Assembly: GCA_903820085.1 (NCBI GenBank)
Contig: CAIJGA010000029.1
Coordinates: 1 to 52,539 of the forward strand
DNA length: 52,539 bases
Direction of reading: 5' to 3'
From: an uncultured Chlorobiaceae bacterium
Lineage (GTDB): Bacteria > Bacteroidota > Chlorobiia > Chlorobiales > Chlorobiaceae
In this document: piece after piece, positions 24,604 through 34,029 of the stretch
Numbering within the stretch: position 1 is the stretch's first letter
Layout of the letters: every line of letters starts with the position of its first letter
Translations under genes and position numbers: made by a program
The notes under the pieces: generated by a model
Databases searched by the model: none
What the model was told of the DNA's origin: nothing
What the model saw: the letters and a program-made list of their open reading frames with translations, nothing else

Positions 24604-27600
24604 CTCAGAGGAAGACCTATAAGATTTATACTTTGACGTTCATTAAATGAATAGTTTTTATTGTCCGCATTTGTAAACATCTGACTTGTAGTATTTCCGT
24701 GAAAACCTTGTTTAACTTCTTCTTCATATCGAAGTCTATTTAGTCTTGAAAGACGGTCAAGTATCTCTATACGAATCTGATCTGAAAAGGTGAAACGGAC
24801 ACAATCAGTTTTCGGAAGATATAATACTTTTCTAAAATCATAATCTAATTGGATGTCGCTCCATTCATATGATTCAAGCACAAGTCTCGTAAGATCACAA
24901 ATAATTGCACGAAATTCAATTAGATATTGATCTGTCCTATTTGGATTGTGTATAAAATTATAAAATTGAGTTGGGCCAACATTGAGATTTAATAAGATAT
25001 TTTCACGTGTATTGTAATACTGCTCACCTATTTTATTGAGTGCCTTTGAAATCACAATAGGTAGAGGGAATGTATCTAGCGCTTTAGATGTCGAATACGA
25101 TAATGTAATTCCGCGGGCTCCTGATCGCCATCTAGCCCAGATATCGTGTATATCTGACTGAAGGACTGCAAACTCACCATATTGAGATAAGAATACTGCT
25201 TTTGTTTTCTGGTTGAAACCAGCTTTGCCTTTATATCTGCGAATTACTATATATTTTGATACTGCAGGCATAATCAGGTAAGTCTTGCCTGAATTCTGGG
25301 CATCTCGTAGCTTAGGTCGCATATCCCAAAATTTCCAAAAGCAATCCTGATGGATTTGTCCATTTTGACAATCTCTAAATGGCTTGACGAAACGTTCTAC
25401 TCGCTTGAGAGTCGCTGGCCATCGCTGTATTATTTCATAACTTTTTTCTTCAAAATCAATTACCCAGCGATTAGCCTTTAGTGTTGGCATTTCAACAATA
25501 TCTTCACCTCCAAAATAAGGCATTATGATTTCATCAGTGTCTTTGTCGATATATTGTATTGCCAACATTTCATCTTTATTTAAAACAAACCCTTCTCCCA
25601 TTAGCTTGTATCCATCAGATTTCAAATTTCGCATTTTTTTGAGCGCAAAAATCTCCAAATCATCCAGTGAATCTAACTGTGCAGATATCTTTTTTACCTT
25701 TGTGTTGGATAAAATTATTTGCCCTAACCATACTCCTTTAATTAAAGAAAACTGACAAACAACAACCGAAGCAGTTCCGGGCCAAGGCATAGTAGGATTT
25801 GCGAAATAAATCGTACTGTTATTTTTAATTATTTGGTCGAAGCCAACTTCTTTGTTTCCAGTATCCTTTATTGCTGTTGTCGTTACATATCCAAGGCACC
25901 CCTGAGAAGTAAGCAGAGCATAAGCACGAAGCAGGAAGAATACACATAAATCTGGAGAGCCAGAAACATTGTTTCTTACAGTATCTAATGCTCTATAATA
26001 GGATGTACCAGTATAAGAAGAAATCACACGCCCCCCCATATATGGAGGATTTCCAATGATTGCCGAAAATCCACTATACATGGTATTAAATACTTCCGGA
26101 AATTTCAGCGCCCAATGAAACGGTTTTCTTAATAACTTATTTTGTGTTAAATCATAAGACAGAACAGCCATTGCCTGACTGGTAATGGCTGCTCCTATCT
26201 CATAGTTACCACTCAAATATTCACCTGCTGTGGTAGCAAGAGCATGAAATGCCGAATCAAGAGTTCGTGGATTTTCACTGTGCCGAAGTACCTCAGCGAT
26301 CATGGCATCAGCGATCAACTCAATAGGTTCGAGTTTCTTCCTTGCTTCCAAATCCAAACGAGTCATGGCTTCCACATCATGAATGTCCCTAATTGGAATT
26401 GAGCGAAGTTTCTTGCGCAGTTCAAGAGCTTCTTTTACTGCAGCCTCAATATTCTGCCCAAAAATCCGAAGTTGATGACGCCCTGTCTCAGGTTTCATCG
26501 TCAAATAGGTAAGCTGATCCAGTCGATGAATTCCAAGCAGACTGTCGCCGGAACGAAGATTGTGATCAAGAAAACCAAAAGGCCGTCCCTTAGCCAAAGT
26601 GACGAGCCAAATCGAGAGTTTGGCCAGTTCTACAGCCAGCGGGTTAATATCTACGCCGTATAAACAACGTTCTGCAACTATCCGACGAGCTATGGTCAAG
26701 CGTTCGTCAAAAGCAACTGGCATCGGTTCAGCGAAACCAAGGTCATCAAGAGCCTCACCGTCAATAGTGATCACCTTACCGGAAGTCTCTTCATGCAACC
26801 ATGCTTCAACAAGTTTCTCCCCAAGGTAACGGCATCCCTGGACAAGGAAGGCACCAGAGCCCATAGCGGGATCACAGACCTTGAGTTCAAGAATCTCTTG
26901 GGATGACTTGAGTGTCCAATCTTCACGAATTCTGCCCTCGGCAGGACCGACATACACGATCGGTTCGAGTGTGGTGGTTACAATACTCTCGGTGAGGGAT
27001 TTTGGGGTGTAATGGGTGCCCGTTTCCCGCCGGTCAACCCCAAGTGTGACCATCAAGGAGTTCGCCCGGTAAACAATCGGATCATCCCATGCATCTGCAC
27101 GAATAAGGTTTGCGAAGGGCCGGATTCGGTCGGTAAGTTCAGAGTCTCCTCCGCATAAGCCCTGCACTTTTGCAAAAAAAGACTCATCAATAGGTTTTGT
27201 GAGCCCGTTCCGTATGGCCGACTCGCTCCGTTTTGTTATTTCTCCGATCAGAGTTATTAAAACGTTATCACCTTCCAGCTTAGCCGACTCAAGTTTGGTC
27301 AGTGATATATTTGGGTTTTTAGCCTTCTGCGAACCAATCAGTCCAAGGGTTACGCAGGGTACGCGAGCAACGGTATTTTCAAGCAAACCTTCGTATACAT
27401 GGCCTATCTGTTCGACATCAAGTGCTCTATAAGAGAGCAACATCGCTCCTCCTGCCTGCTCAAGTATCTGCAAGGAGTTCAAGAGCAGCAATACGGTGCG
27501 GTTGTCGATGGGCAATGGGGCAGAAGTAGTATCCAACCAGCATGTTCCTTTTGCCCGCCCCTCAAGGAACGGAAATCGATCAGGATCAAAGAGAGAACCG

Positions 27601-28679
27601 CCGAGCGCAGGCATCCGTAGGGTTTCATGCTCAATGCCACCAAAGACTGCACGAAAAACCGTCAATAATCTCGCCCATGCGTCATGTCGGATATCAAGTA
27701 CTTCTGGGCCGTGCCGATCAGCATCTTCCTCCAATTGCCCGCGTAAGGTCGATACGGCATAACTTTGATCGTAAACAGAATCGCCTAAAAGTAAAAGACC
27801 ACGCTCTTCGGCACAAAGTATGAAAACCAACCGCATCATGACGGTCAACCCTGCTTCATAGAGTTCTGTTGGCTTGACCTCTTTGAGCAGTTCACGGTTA
27901 CGGTCTTGGTCAGCCTTATCCAAACACTGCACAAGCACCTCCACTGCTCGACGAACTTGTTCTCCGAGAGTATCGGTAACCTCATCATGGTATTTGAGTG
28001 ATTCGTCAAGTAGTGCCTCCAGCGTCTCTTCTGGTGGACCGAAACAACGTCGGACTCCAAGCAAGGATTGAAATGCCTTGAGCGTGATCGGCTCCTGAAA
28101 CCATAAGCGAGCATACCATGACGCATGACTTGACGTTGAACCAACCGGCGCATTGACAACCATCCATCGTTCACCATCGGTCAGTAGGCCAACGCGAACA
28201 CCATGCTCACGGCAAAGCAGAGTCATCCGTTCTTGCATTGATACCGGCCAACTATCACCCTTTGTTATCGATTCAAGATCGGTATCTGGCGGCACGACCG
28301 ATATGAAAAGCCTTGGCTTAGCGCTATTGGGAGCACAAACAATCCAGTCCGGACTGAACGATCCAATGTTTTCCTGCGACCTGATTGTCGGGAGTTCACC
28401 AAGCCATTTGATTAATGGCACAAGCGATACGTCGTCATATTCAAGCATATCAACAAGCACAAGGCGTACCCATTCCCTGTGCAATTCATGCAACAAAGAG
28501 TCGTTTTCATCAACTGCTTCTCGCCACTCATCATACGCTGCACGGAGATTCTGGCGCCTTGGTGTTTTAACTGCTTCCAATCCTTGAGGAAACGCTTTTT
28601 CCAGGATAGATATGGTAATGAATGGCCCGGAAATATCAATCAGTGAAAGCCATTCGGAATGTGGGGATAATTTCTTCAT
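24600..28679 (-). CDS. drmMI: DISARM N6-adenine DNA methyltransferase DrmMI (PglX/Eco57I-like)
   Basis: This 1359-residue protein has an N-terminal region of about 550 residues (a likely helical scaffold, with nuclease-like remnants not evident), then methyltransferase motif I DPAMGSGAF (about 601-609), a block YGVDINPLAVELAKLSIWL (about 675), and motif IV NPPY (about 875). The last 480 residues form a target recognition domain. It marks the host DNA so that DISARM spares it. Base composition changes inside the gene: the part before about 26.1 kb (N-terminal) is near 48% GC, while the C-terminal recognition part is about 30%, which suggests a swapped specificity domain. The ATG overlaps the drmD stop (ATGA). 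Confidence 0.9.
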   Translation of the reverse strand: MKKLSPHSEWLSLIDISGPFITISILEKAFPQGLEAVKTPRRQNLRAAYDEWREAVDENDSLLHELHREWVRLVLVDMLEYDDVSLVPLIKWLGELPTIRSQENIGSFSPDWIVCAPNSAKPRLFISVVPPDTDLESITKGDSWPVSMQERMTLLCREHGVRVGLLTDGERWMVVNAPVGSTSSHASWYARLWFQEPITLKAFQSLLGVRRCFGPPEETLEALLDESLKYHDEVTDTLGEQVRRAVEVLVQCLDKADQDRNRELLKEVKPTELYEAGLTVMMRLVFILCAEERGLLLLGDSVYDQSYAVSTLRGQLEEDADRHGPEVLDIRHDAWARLLTVFRAVFGGIEHETLRMPALGGSLFDPDRFPFLEGRAKGTCWLDTTSAPLPIDNRTVLLLLNSLQILEQAGGAMLLSYRALDVEQIGHVYEGLLENTVARVPCVTLGLIGSQKAKNPNISLTKLESAKLEGDNVLITLIGEITKRSESAIRNGLTKPIDESFFAKVQGLCGGDSELTDRIRPFANLIRADAWDDPIVYRANSLMVTLGVDRRETGTHYTPKSLTESIVTTTLEPIVYVGPAEGRIREDWTLKSSQEILELKVCDPAMGSGAFLVQGCRYLGEKLVEAWLHEETSGKVITIDGEALDDLGFAEPMPVAFDERLTIARRIVAERCLYGVDINPLAVELAKLSIWLVTLAKGRPFGFLDHNLRSGDSLLGIHRLDQLTYLTMKPETGRHQLRIFGQNIEAAVKEALELRKKLRSIPIRDIHDVEAMTRLDLEARKKLEPIELIADAMIAEVLRHSENPRTLDSAFHALATTAGEYLSGNYEIGAAITSQAMAVLSYDLTQNKLLRKPFHWALKFPEVFNTMYSGFSAIIGNPPYMGGRVISSYTGTSYYRALDTVRNNVSGSPDLCVFFLLRAYALLTSQGCLGYVTTTAIKDTGNKEVGFDQIIKNNSTIYFANPTMPWPGTASVVVCQFSLIKGVWLGQIILSNTKVKKISAQLDSLDDLEIFALKKMRNLKSDGYKLMGEGFVLNKDEMLAIQYIDKDTDEIIMPYFGGEDIVEMPTLKANRWVIDFEEKSYEIIQRWPATLKRVERFVKPFRDCQNGQIHQDCFWKFWDMRPKLRDAQNSGKTYLIMPAVSKYIVIRRYKGKAGFNQKTKAVFLSQYGEFAVLQSDIHDIWARWRSGARGITLSYSTSKALDTFPLPIVISKALNKIGEQYYNTRENILLNLNVGPTQFYNFIHNPNRTDQYLIEFRAIICDLTRLVLESYEWSDIQLDYDFRKVLYLPKTDCVRFTFSDQIRIEILDRLSRLNRLRYEEEVKQGFHGNTTSQMFTNADNKNYSFNERQSINLIGLPLR

Positions 28680-29866
28680 GACTTCCTGAACTTTTCAGCT
28701 ATGGATTGTGGAACTAAAAATATGATTGCCACGGGGAAGGTCCGATCCTCAGGGTTTGCGTAATGTTTTTCTATTGATGCCTCTTCCTTCTCACGTTCAT
28801 CTGGTATCCGAGATAATCGAGCCTCTAAAGCCTGGTAATCTTTCTTTACCTGTGCCATCTCCTCCGGGGAAAAACCAGGGAGAAAAAGTTGGCCATCTTC
28901 TTTATCATGATTCAGCTCCTTTTGAATGCTTGACTCAAGCTCATCCAGAACGGTCTGAATGTCCGCGATCTCGCTTTTCTTGCGCCGTTCCAATGAGCTC
29001 TCCAAAAACTTCAAACGATCTCGAGAGCGCGCTTCGACAGCAGCCATGACAGCTTTTTCCTGTTGTTCAAATTTTTCCTTAAGGAGACCGAACAATGCTT
29101 GACTTGGTTCGATTGGCTTACCAGTATTGATCATTGAGTCAATCTTACCAACCTGGGTTATCCGATTGAACCCGTTATATCGTAATTCACCGCCCGAAAG
29201 TGTCAGCTCCTCATGCAGTCGATGATGGTCACTGCCGGTAATAAGAAGGCGTGACCACACCAAAACGACAGGATTGTTTATTTCACCATCAGGGATGATA
29301 CGAACCACTATCCGGTGAAGTCGCTTTATATCGTCAAGCCGCCATATCTCTTCACGAAGAAGTCGAAGACATCTCTGAACAAGTGGATGATTGAGATGTG
29401 CCAATACGACATCGTCTCTATCTTTGGCTACTTCATGGTCGAAAGTGATGGGACGACGTTTGCCTGTATGTGGATGCTCAAGCCCAATAGTCGTTTTGCC
29501 CCAAGAACCTGGCAAAATCGAAACGTCAAAGACAGTTCCGGCTGGCGCTCCATGCAAAGATATCGGCTTTAGACATGGTTTTTCAGCAAGTTCCAGTGCG
29601 GCAGAAACCGCTCGTTCGATATGGTCAGGGGATAGATTGAAATCGGTTTTAGCTTCCATAAGCCGTTCGTGCAACCGGACTATGCGTTCCTTAAGATGTT
29701 TTTCAGCAGTGAAAAATTTTCTTGCTATTGCAGCTTTCGCTTCTACCGATGCAGTGTCCATATAATTGCGGCGACCGAGCATCGCCTCGGTGATTTGCTG
29801 CGCAATGACTGGGCCAACACTGCCGAGATCTTCACGAATGGCTTCGATTTTCAGTACAGCACGCAT
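28676..29866 (-). CDS. drmD: C-terminal part of DrmD, separated by a frameshift
   Basis: This 396-residue frame follows the helicase half and is the second piece of DrmD, a protein of about 1050 residues. The frame is open upstream to 29998: there it gives GRIDRHGQKEHEVFIWHPVG, the continuation of helicase motif VI (QRNGRIDRxGQ), but in the frame of this ORF, not of the helicase half. So a single missing A near 29999-30001 splits the gene. The C-terminal piece has long helices (FTAEKHLKERIVRLHERL, KEKFEQQEKAVMAAVEARSRDRLKFLESSLERRKK). The ATG at 29866 is an internal Met and not necessarily used. It overlaps drmMI by 4 bp. Confidence 0.82.
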   Translation of the reverse strand: MRAVLKIEAIREDLGSVGPVIAQQITEAMLGRRNYMDTASVEAKAAIARKFFTAEKHLKERIVRLHERLMEAKTDFNLSPDHIERAVSAALELAEKPCLKPISLHGAPAGTVFDVSILPGSWGKTTIGLEHPHTGKRRPITFDHEVAKDRDDVVLAHLNHPLVQRCLRLLREEIWRLDDIKRLHRIVVRIIPDGEINNPVVLVWSRLLITGSDHHRLHEELTLSGGELRYNGFNRITQVGKIDSMINTGKPIEPSQALFGLLKEKFEQQEKAVMAAVEARSRDRLKFLESSLERRKKSEIADIQTVLDELESSIQKELNHDKEDGQLFLPGFSPEEMAQVKKDYQALEARLSRIPDEREKEEASIEKHYANPEDRTFPVAIIFLVPQSIAEKFRKS

Positions 29867-29904
29867 CAGATACTCGTGGTCACCAGCAAGATTCCCGGGT
29901 TTGG

Positions 29905-31827
29905 TTAAACTGGCATCTGCTGTAGCTGAAAACCCTTTCCCGACCGGATGCCAAATAAAAACTTCATGCTCTTTCTGACCATGTCGGTCGATACGTCCAT
30001 TCGCTGTTCCATGACGTTCGGATTCCAGGGTATCTCAACGTGAATGAGATAGTTGCAGTGATTCTGCAGATCAATACCTTCGGAAGCCGCATCGGTTGCC
30101 AACAAAATGCGAACAGGTGAAATATCAGGGTGAGCCTGAAATGCCGCTTTGACTGGTTCACGTTCGTCCTGTGTCATTCCTCCGTGGAGATACATAAGTC
30201 GATCCCCACCAAAACCGTGGGTGCAGAGTATCTGTTGGAGCCATGAGTGGGTAGCCCGATACTCGGTAAACAAGATCACGCGCTTACCGTTCCATCGACC
30301 ATTCGTTTTCAAATGAGTTTCGAGCCACTCAATAATAGCTTTAGCTTTCGAGTCAACTTGATTGCGAGCCTTATCCGCCCATGTTGTAAGACTGTCGAGC
30401 ATTACCCTTTGCTCTCGAGTAAGTGGAGCAGCAAATTCATTTGCAATTGCCAAGGCCTCATGCTGAGCATGTTCGGCTTGGCCATCATCAGAATACTCTT
30501 CTTCAGTTTTCAGAATTGCTTTACGCAAAACCCGGTCATCAATTACCTCTGGCTCCTTTTTCGATCGACCTCGTTCAAGTGTTTCTCGATGCTTGGCCAA
30601 GGTGTTTGCGAAGGCCATTGGCGAAGAAAAAAGCCTTTTTTTAAGGAGAATATGAACGAAGTCAGAGCCATAGGCAAAACGGGTACCCTTAACGCTTTTC
30701 GATCGATCAGAAGTAAACTCTTTGAGCAGTTTTTGTATCTGTCGTTCCTCTTCTGTATAGTCAACTTCAAGACATTCAAGTTTTCGCGCAGGAAACACCG
30801 GCTTCCCATCTTTATCAAGGATATCACTCTTGAGCCGCCGTACCATGACCCTGTGAAGCTGCTTTTCATCCGGCAAAACCGTTCTTGCGAATCGTTGGTC
30901 ATCAAGCAGTTCCAGCAGCGACGTGAACGAAGCCTGATAGCCGTTGTGAGGTGTCGCACTCAAAAAGAGATGATGGGTAAAATGAGGCGCAAGCATTCGC
31001 ACCAACCGCGTTCTTAAGCTCTCAATAGCGTAGAGCACTGAAGCAGCAGGAGCTATGTTGTGTGCCTCATCTACAACAAGGATATCAAATTTGCGAGGGT
31101 AGGTGTTATGGAGCGGGAGCACATCTTTCAGTAACCGGAAACCTTCCCCGCTCTTCATCCAATCCATAGACGCTATCAATCGGGGATAGGATGTCCAGGG
31201 ATTTACATGAATTCCGCGTTCACGGCGAAGACGCTTGACATACTCCGTATCGACGATCCTGAATTCCAAACCAAACTTTTCCTGCATTTCTCTCTGCCAC
31301 TTGACGAGCAGACTGGCAGGTGCAACGACTAAAACAGTCCTCGCTCTATGGCGAACCAATAACTCCTGTATCACCAGACCTGCTTCAATCGTCTTGCCAA
31401 GACCAACGTCATCAGCGATCAGCAAATTGACTCGAGCCATATCCACAGCACGAACCAAAGGATCAAGCTGATAATCTTCAATGGTGATTCCACTTCGAAA
31501 AGGGGATTGCAGAAATGAACGATCCGCATTCGTCACGGCCCCCCATCTTACTGCGTCGAGAAACGCATCGAGTCGTTCTGTTGTGTCCCAACCAGTGATC
31601 GATGGAAGTCCCGCTTTCTCCAGAATCTGGGCTCCCGGTTCTATTTGCCAAACGACTTGAATTTCTTCCGCTATTGAATCTTCATCGAGTGAAGAAAGTG
31701 CAACTATGTGGTGACCGCTTGAGCCGGAAGCAGACAATGCTCCTCCCGATATATCGGTGACGACCCACTGCCGACGACGAACTTCAACGAGTTGACCAGG
31801 TTCCGGTAACGTATTGTTTAGGGACAT
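29905..31827 (-). CDS. drmD: N-terminal SNF2-like helicase part of DrmD, frameshifted
   Basis: This 640-residue frame is a SNF2-type helicase: Walker A DDVGLGKT (139-146), DEAH (253-256), the SATPHNGY block, and ATDAASEGIDLQNHCNYLIHVEIPWNPNVMEQR near its end. After MEQR the reading goes out of frame (MDVSTDMVRKSMK…) for about 30 residues and stops. In the +1 frame the real motif VI, NGRIDRHGQ, follows. One lost base, expected CGAAATGGA but CGAATGGA on the minus strand, explains it. Without motif VI the helicase should not work, unless the loss is a sequencing error or is bypassed. Start ATG at 31827. It follows the C5-methyltransferase by 53 bp. Confidence 0.88.
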   Translation of the reverse strand: MSLNNTLPEPGQLVEVRRRQWVVTDISGGALSASGSSGHHIVALSSLDEDSIAEEIQVVWQIEPGAQILEKAGLPSITGWDTTERLDAFLDAVRWGAVTNADRSFLQSPFRSGITIEDYQLDPLVRAVDMARVNLLIADDVGLGKTIEAGLVIQELLVRHRARTVLVVAPASLLVKWQREMQEKFGLEFRIVDTEYVKRLRRERGIHVNPWTSYPRLIASMDWMKSGEGFRLLKDVLPLHNTYPRKFDILVVDEAHNIAPAASVLYAIESLRTRLVRMLAPHFTHHLFLSATPHNGYQASFTSLLELLDDQRFARTVLPDEKQLHRVMVRRLKSDILDKDGKPVFPARKLECLEVDYTEEERQIQKLLKEFTSDRSKSVKGTRFAYGSDFVHILLKKRLFSSPMAFANTLAKHRETLERGRSKKEPEVIDDRVLRKAILKTEEEYSDDGQAEHAQHEALAIANEFAAPLTREQRVMLDSLTTWADKARNQVDSKAKAIIEWLETHLKTNGRWNGKRVILFTEYRATHSWLQQILCTHGFGGDRLMYLHGGMTQDEREPVKAAFQAHPDISPVRILLATDAASEGIDLQNHCNYLIHVEIPWNPNVMEQRMDVSTDMVRKSMKFLFGIRSGKGFQLQQMPV

Positions 31828-31880
31828 ATGATATACGCAGGCAGCATGAATTGATATAAACAGTCGTCGAATACGTCAAC

Positions 31881-32921
31881 TCAACGATATGTGGCAACAT
31901 GTGCCTGCATACTTGCACCAATAAGCTCTCCAAGTTTGACTGGTACGGCATTACCGATCAATCGACCAATCACTTTGATATTGACACTTCCACCTTTGGG
32001 AACGAAGGAATAGTCGACCGGAAAACTCTGGATAATGGCGCCTTCACGCAATGAGATGGCTCGATCTTGATCAGGATGCCCAAACCGCCCACTTCCATAA
32101 CCATAAAATTGAGTAGTCATTGTTGGTGCTGGATCATCCCATCCCATTCGGCCATAGACGCTGGCATAAGTTTTACCTTCCTTGCGCGTATGACAATCCG
32201 CGACCAGTTCACTTGGCCAATCGCGCCATGTACCACCAGGGCGTGAGGCCTGTATACGACGAAGATTGATAGGTGACAGATTCGATGATCTATGTAACAA
32301 ATCATTTTGACATGTGGAGCCCGCAGCCAAATGGGGTAAATCACCAATAACCTTTCTCACCGTTTTTCGTTCCGCTCCAAATACGTCGGCAGATAGCAAC
32401 TCTATTGGACCCAACTTCGAGGCCAAAAGAACCAAGCGATTACGATTTTGAGGAATACCATATTCCGCACAATTCACTACCTCATGTTTAACTGAATACT
32501 CTTGTTTTTTTAAGTCTTCCACAAAGGATTTGAAAACGTTCATATCTCGAAGACGGGGAACGTTTTCCATTGTAACCAAATCCGGCTCTACCTCTTTGAC
32601 GAGACGCGAGAATTCCTTGAGCAACCACCACCGTTTATCGGTATCGGAAGCTTTCTGATTATAAGATGAAAAGGTTTGACAGGGGGCACATCCAGCCAAT
32701 AACTTGAGCCCGTTTTTTTTATAAAACGGCAGAAGGTCTTCGGCTTTCAAATCCTCTACCGATTTTTTCAGGAAATGAGCATCATTGTTTGCCGTGTAGG
32801 GGAATTCACATGCAGGATCCACATCGACACCTAATCCAACGCATATGTTTGCGTTCTTTAGGCCATGAGTCAACCCACCTACCCCACAAAACAAATCTAT
32901 TGCATAAATTTTTGGGGTCAT
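31881..32921 (-). CDS. C5-cytosine DNA methyltransferase (DrmMII-like)
   Basis: This 346-residue protein has all main motifs of C5 methylases in order: I DLFCGVGGLT (9-18), IV APCQTFS with the catalytic Cys (79-85), VI ENV (119-121), VIII QNRNR (158-162), and X GNAVP (323-327). It methylates cytosine in a short site that cannot be predicted here. Class 2 DISARM uses a C5 methylase (DrmMII), whereas class 1 uses an adenine methylase; this island has both. A Vsr is encoded at the other end of the operon. The recognition region between motifs VIII and X is about 160 residues, normal in size. It is the first large gene of the operon. Confidence 0.92.
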   Translation of the reverse strand: MTPKIYAIDLFCGVGGLTHGLKNANICVGLGVDVDPACEFPYTANNDAHFLKKSVEDLKAEDLLPFYKKNGLKLLAGCAPCQTFSSYNQKASDTDKRWWLLKEFSRLVKEVEPDLVTMENVPRLRDMNVFKSFVEDLKKQEYSVKHEVVNCAEYGIPQNRNRLVLLASKLGPIELLSADVFGAERKTVRKVIGDLPHLAAGSTCQNDLLHRSSNLSPINLRRIQASRPGGTWRDWPSELVADCHTRKEGKTYASVYGRMGWDDPAPTMTTQFYGYGSGRFGHPDQDRAISLREGAIIQSFPVDYSFVPKGGSVNIKVIGRLIGNAVPVKLGELIGASMQAHVATYR

Positions 32922-32982
32922 TACCTTATAACGCTATAATGGGCTATGCCGCAATTGATAGAAATATTCAGTTAGTTGTAGA

Positions 32983-33264
32983 TTAAGCCATGACCGACTC
33001 ATCGTACATCTCTACGTAATCGATACCCTCACCTACATATGAAATGCCTGATATCTGACAGAACATGATCGACTCACCTTCAGACTTTGCCATGATCCGA
33101 CCGAATTCGTCCATACTGTCTTTATCGTTGTAAACGCCGTTGTGATCGTTCCATTCAAGCCACTCGATGATTTGCTCACGACTCATGAGTTGGATAAGAG
33201 TCAACAATTCATGTCTCCTGAATTCTGTAATCTGTCGTTTCCAATCGGAATGGTCCCGGTTCAT
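32983..33264 (-). CDS. hypothetical small protein upstream of the DISARM operon, 93 aa
   Basis: This 93-residue acidic protein has a strong ribosome site (GGAGGAG). Its first half is helical (WKRQITEFRRHELLTLIQLMSREQIIEWLEWNDHNGVY), the second half strand-rich (IMFCQISGISYVGEGIDYVEMYDE). No family is recognised. It precedes the methylase gene by about 60 bp in the same direction. It may be the leader gene of the island, perhaps a regulator, but shows no clear DNA-binding motif. The pattern resembles small immunity-like proteins, a loose impression only. Confidence 0.55.
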   Translation of the reverse strand: MNRDHSDWKRQITEFRRHELLTLIQLMSREQIIEWLEWNDHNGVYNDKDSMDEFGRIMAKSEGESIMFCQISGISYVGEGIDYVEMYDESVMA

Positions 33265-33787
33265 GTCTCCTCCATGATTTTGATGATTCCAATATGGTCA
33301 AGCCAAAATTTTTCTATCTTTAATCCCATATAAAAAAGGAACTTAGATGTAAGCAGGAAATGGGTTGATACAATATATCAAAAAAAAAGGAGCCCTCGGC
33401 ATGATGATCGATCTAAACTCCGGCATACAGACCAACCGGGCCTGATTCTTCAGATCCCGAATCTACATTAGATCGAATATTGCACTTCTTTACCGTCAGA
33501 TACGTAAAATTTCACCCTGCTCATGGAGAGCTGCCAACGTGCAGGAATCTTCAGCACCGAATAACAATTACAGAACTTTCATGATTGCCTTTTACAAAAA
33601 CGATCATTAAGTGATCCTGTAGCAAATCTTTAGGATTTTACGTATAGAGAAACTCTGCTGAGCTAAGTGTTTTTGAAAGGCTTCATGAGCTGTAGCGCAA
33701 CAAGTGGGAGGTAGGTTCTTGGATGCAATTATTACATGTCAGGTTTGAGCACTTTCCGAAAGGTATCAATGGATAGAAAGAACATAA
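33265..33787. other. gene-free region between the DISARM operon and the trb operon
   Basis: About 520 A/T-rich bases. I see no convincing gene, tRNA or strong hairpin. It must hold the promoter of the leftward 93-aa gene and methylase, and the end of the trb transcript. Confidence 0.4.
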
Positions 33788-34015
33788 TCATGGCCCCCTT
33801 TCCCCTCCCTTGCGCTGCTGCATCCAAACCCGAAATCCCTTGTCCCTCTTGAGATGATTCCTCAGAATCGCCTCAAGTACCAGAGATTCATCGGCGCCTT
33901 TCGTCTTTTCCTGTGCGGCCTTCACATAGAGATCAAACTCTTCCGAAACCTCCTTCCTGAGCCGGAATCTTCGGGTAACCGGTTCGCTCTGCACCTGAAT
34001 ATCGAGATCGATCAT
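33788..34015 (-). CDS. DUF2274 small protein at the end of the trb operon
   Basis: This 75-residue protein (MIDLDIQVQSEPVTRRFRLRKEVSEEFDLYVKAAQ… with a C-terminal EAILRNHLKRDKGF) matches DUF2274, a family that in ICEs follows trbI. It resembles a ribbon-helix-helix-like DNA binder in size and layout. Its start lies 14 bp after the trbI stop. Role unknown; a structural or regulatory part of the transfer operon is likely. Confidence 0.7.
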   Translation of the reverse strand: MIDLDIQVQSEPVTRRFRLRKEVSEEFDLYVKAAQEKTKGADESLVLEAILRNHLKRDKGFRVWMQQRKGGERGP

Positions 34016-34029
34016 ATTCCAAATGGTAT

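Noticed and set aside
12912-32921. BREX system instead of DISARM
   Set aside because: The methylase is PglX-like, but there is no PglZ phosphatase, BrxC ATPase or BrxL; DrmA, DrmB and DrmC are recognised instead.
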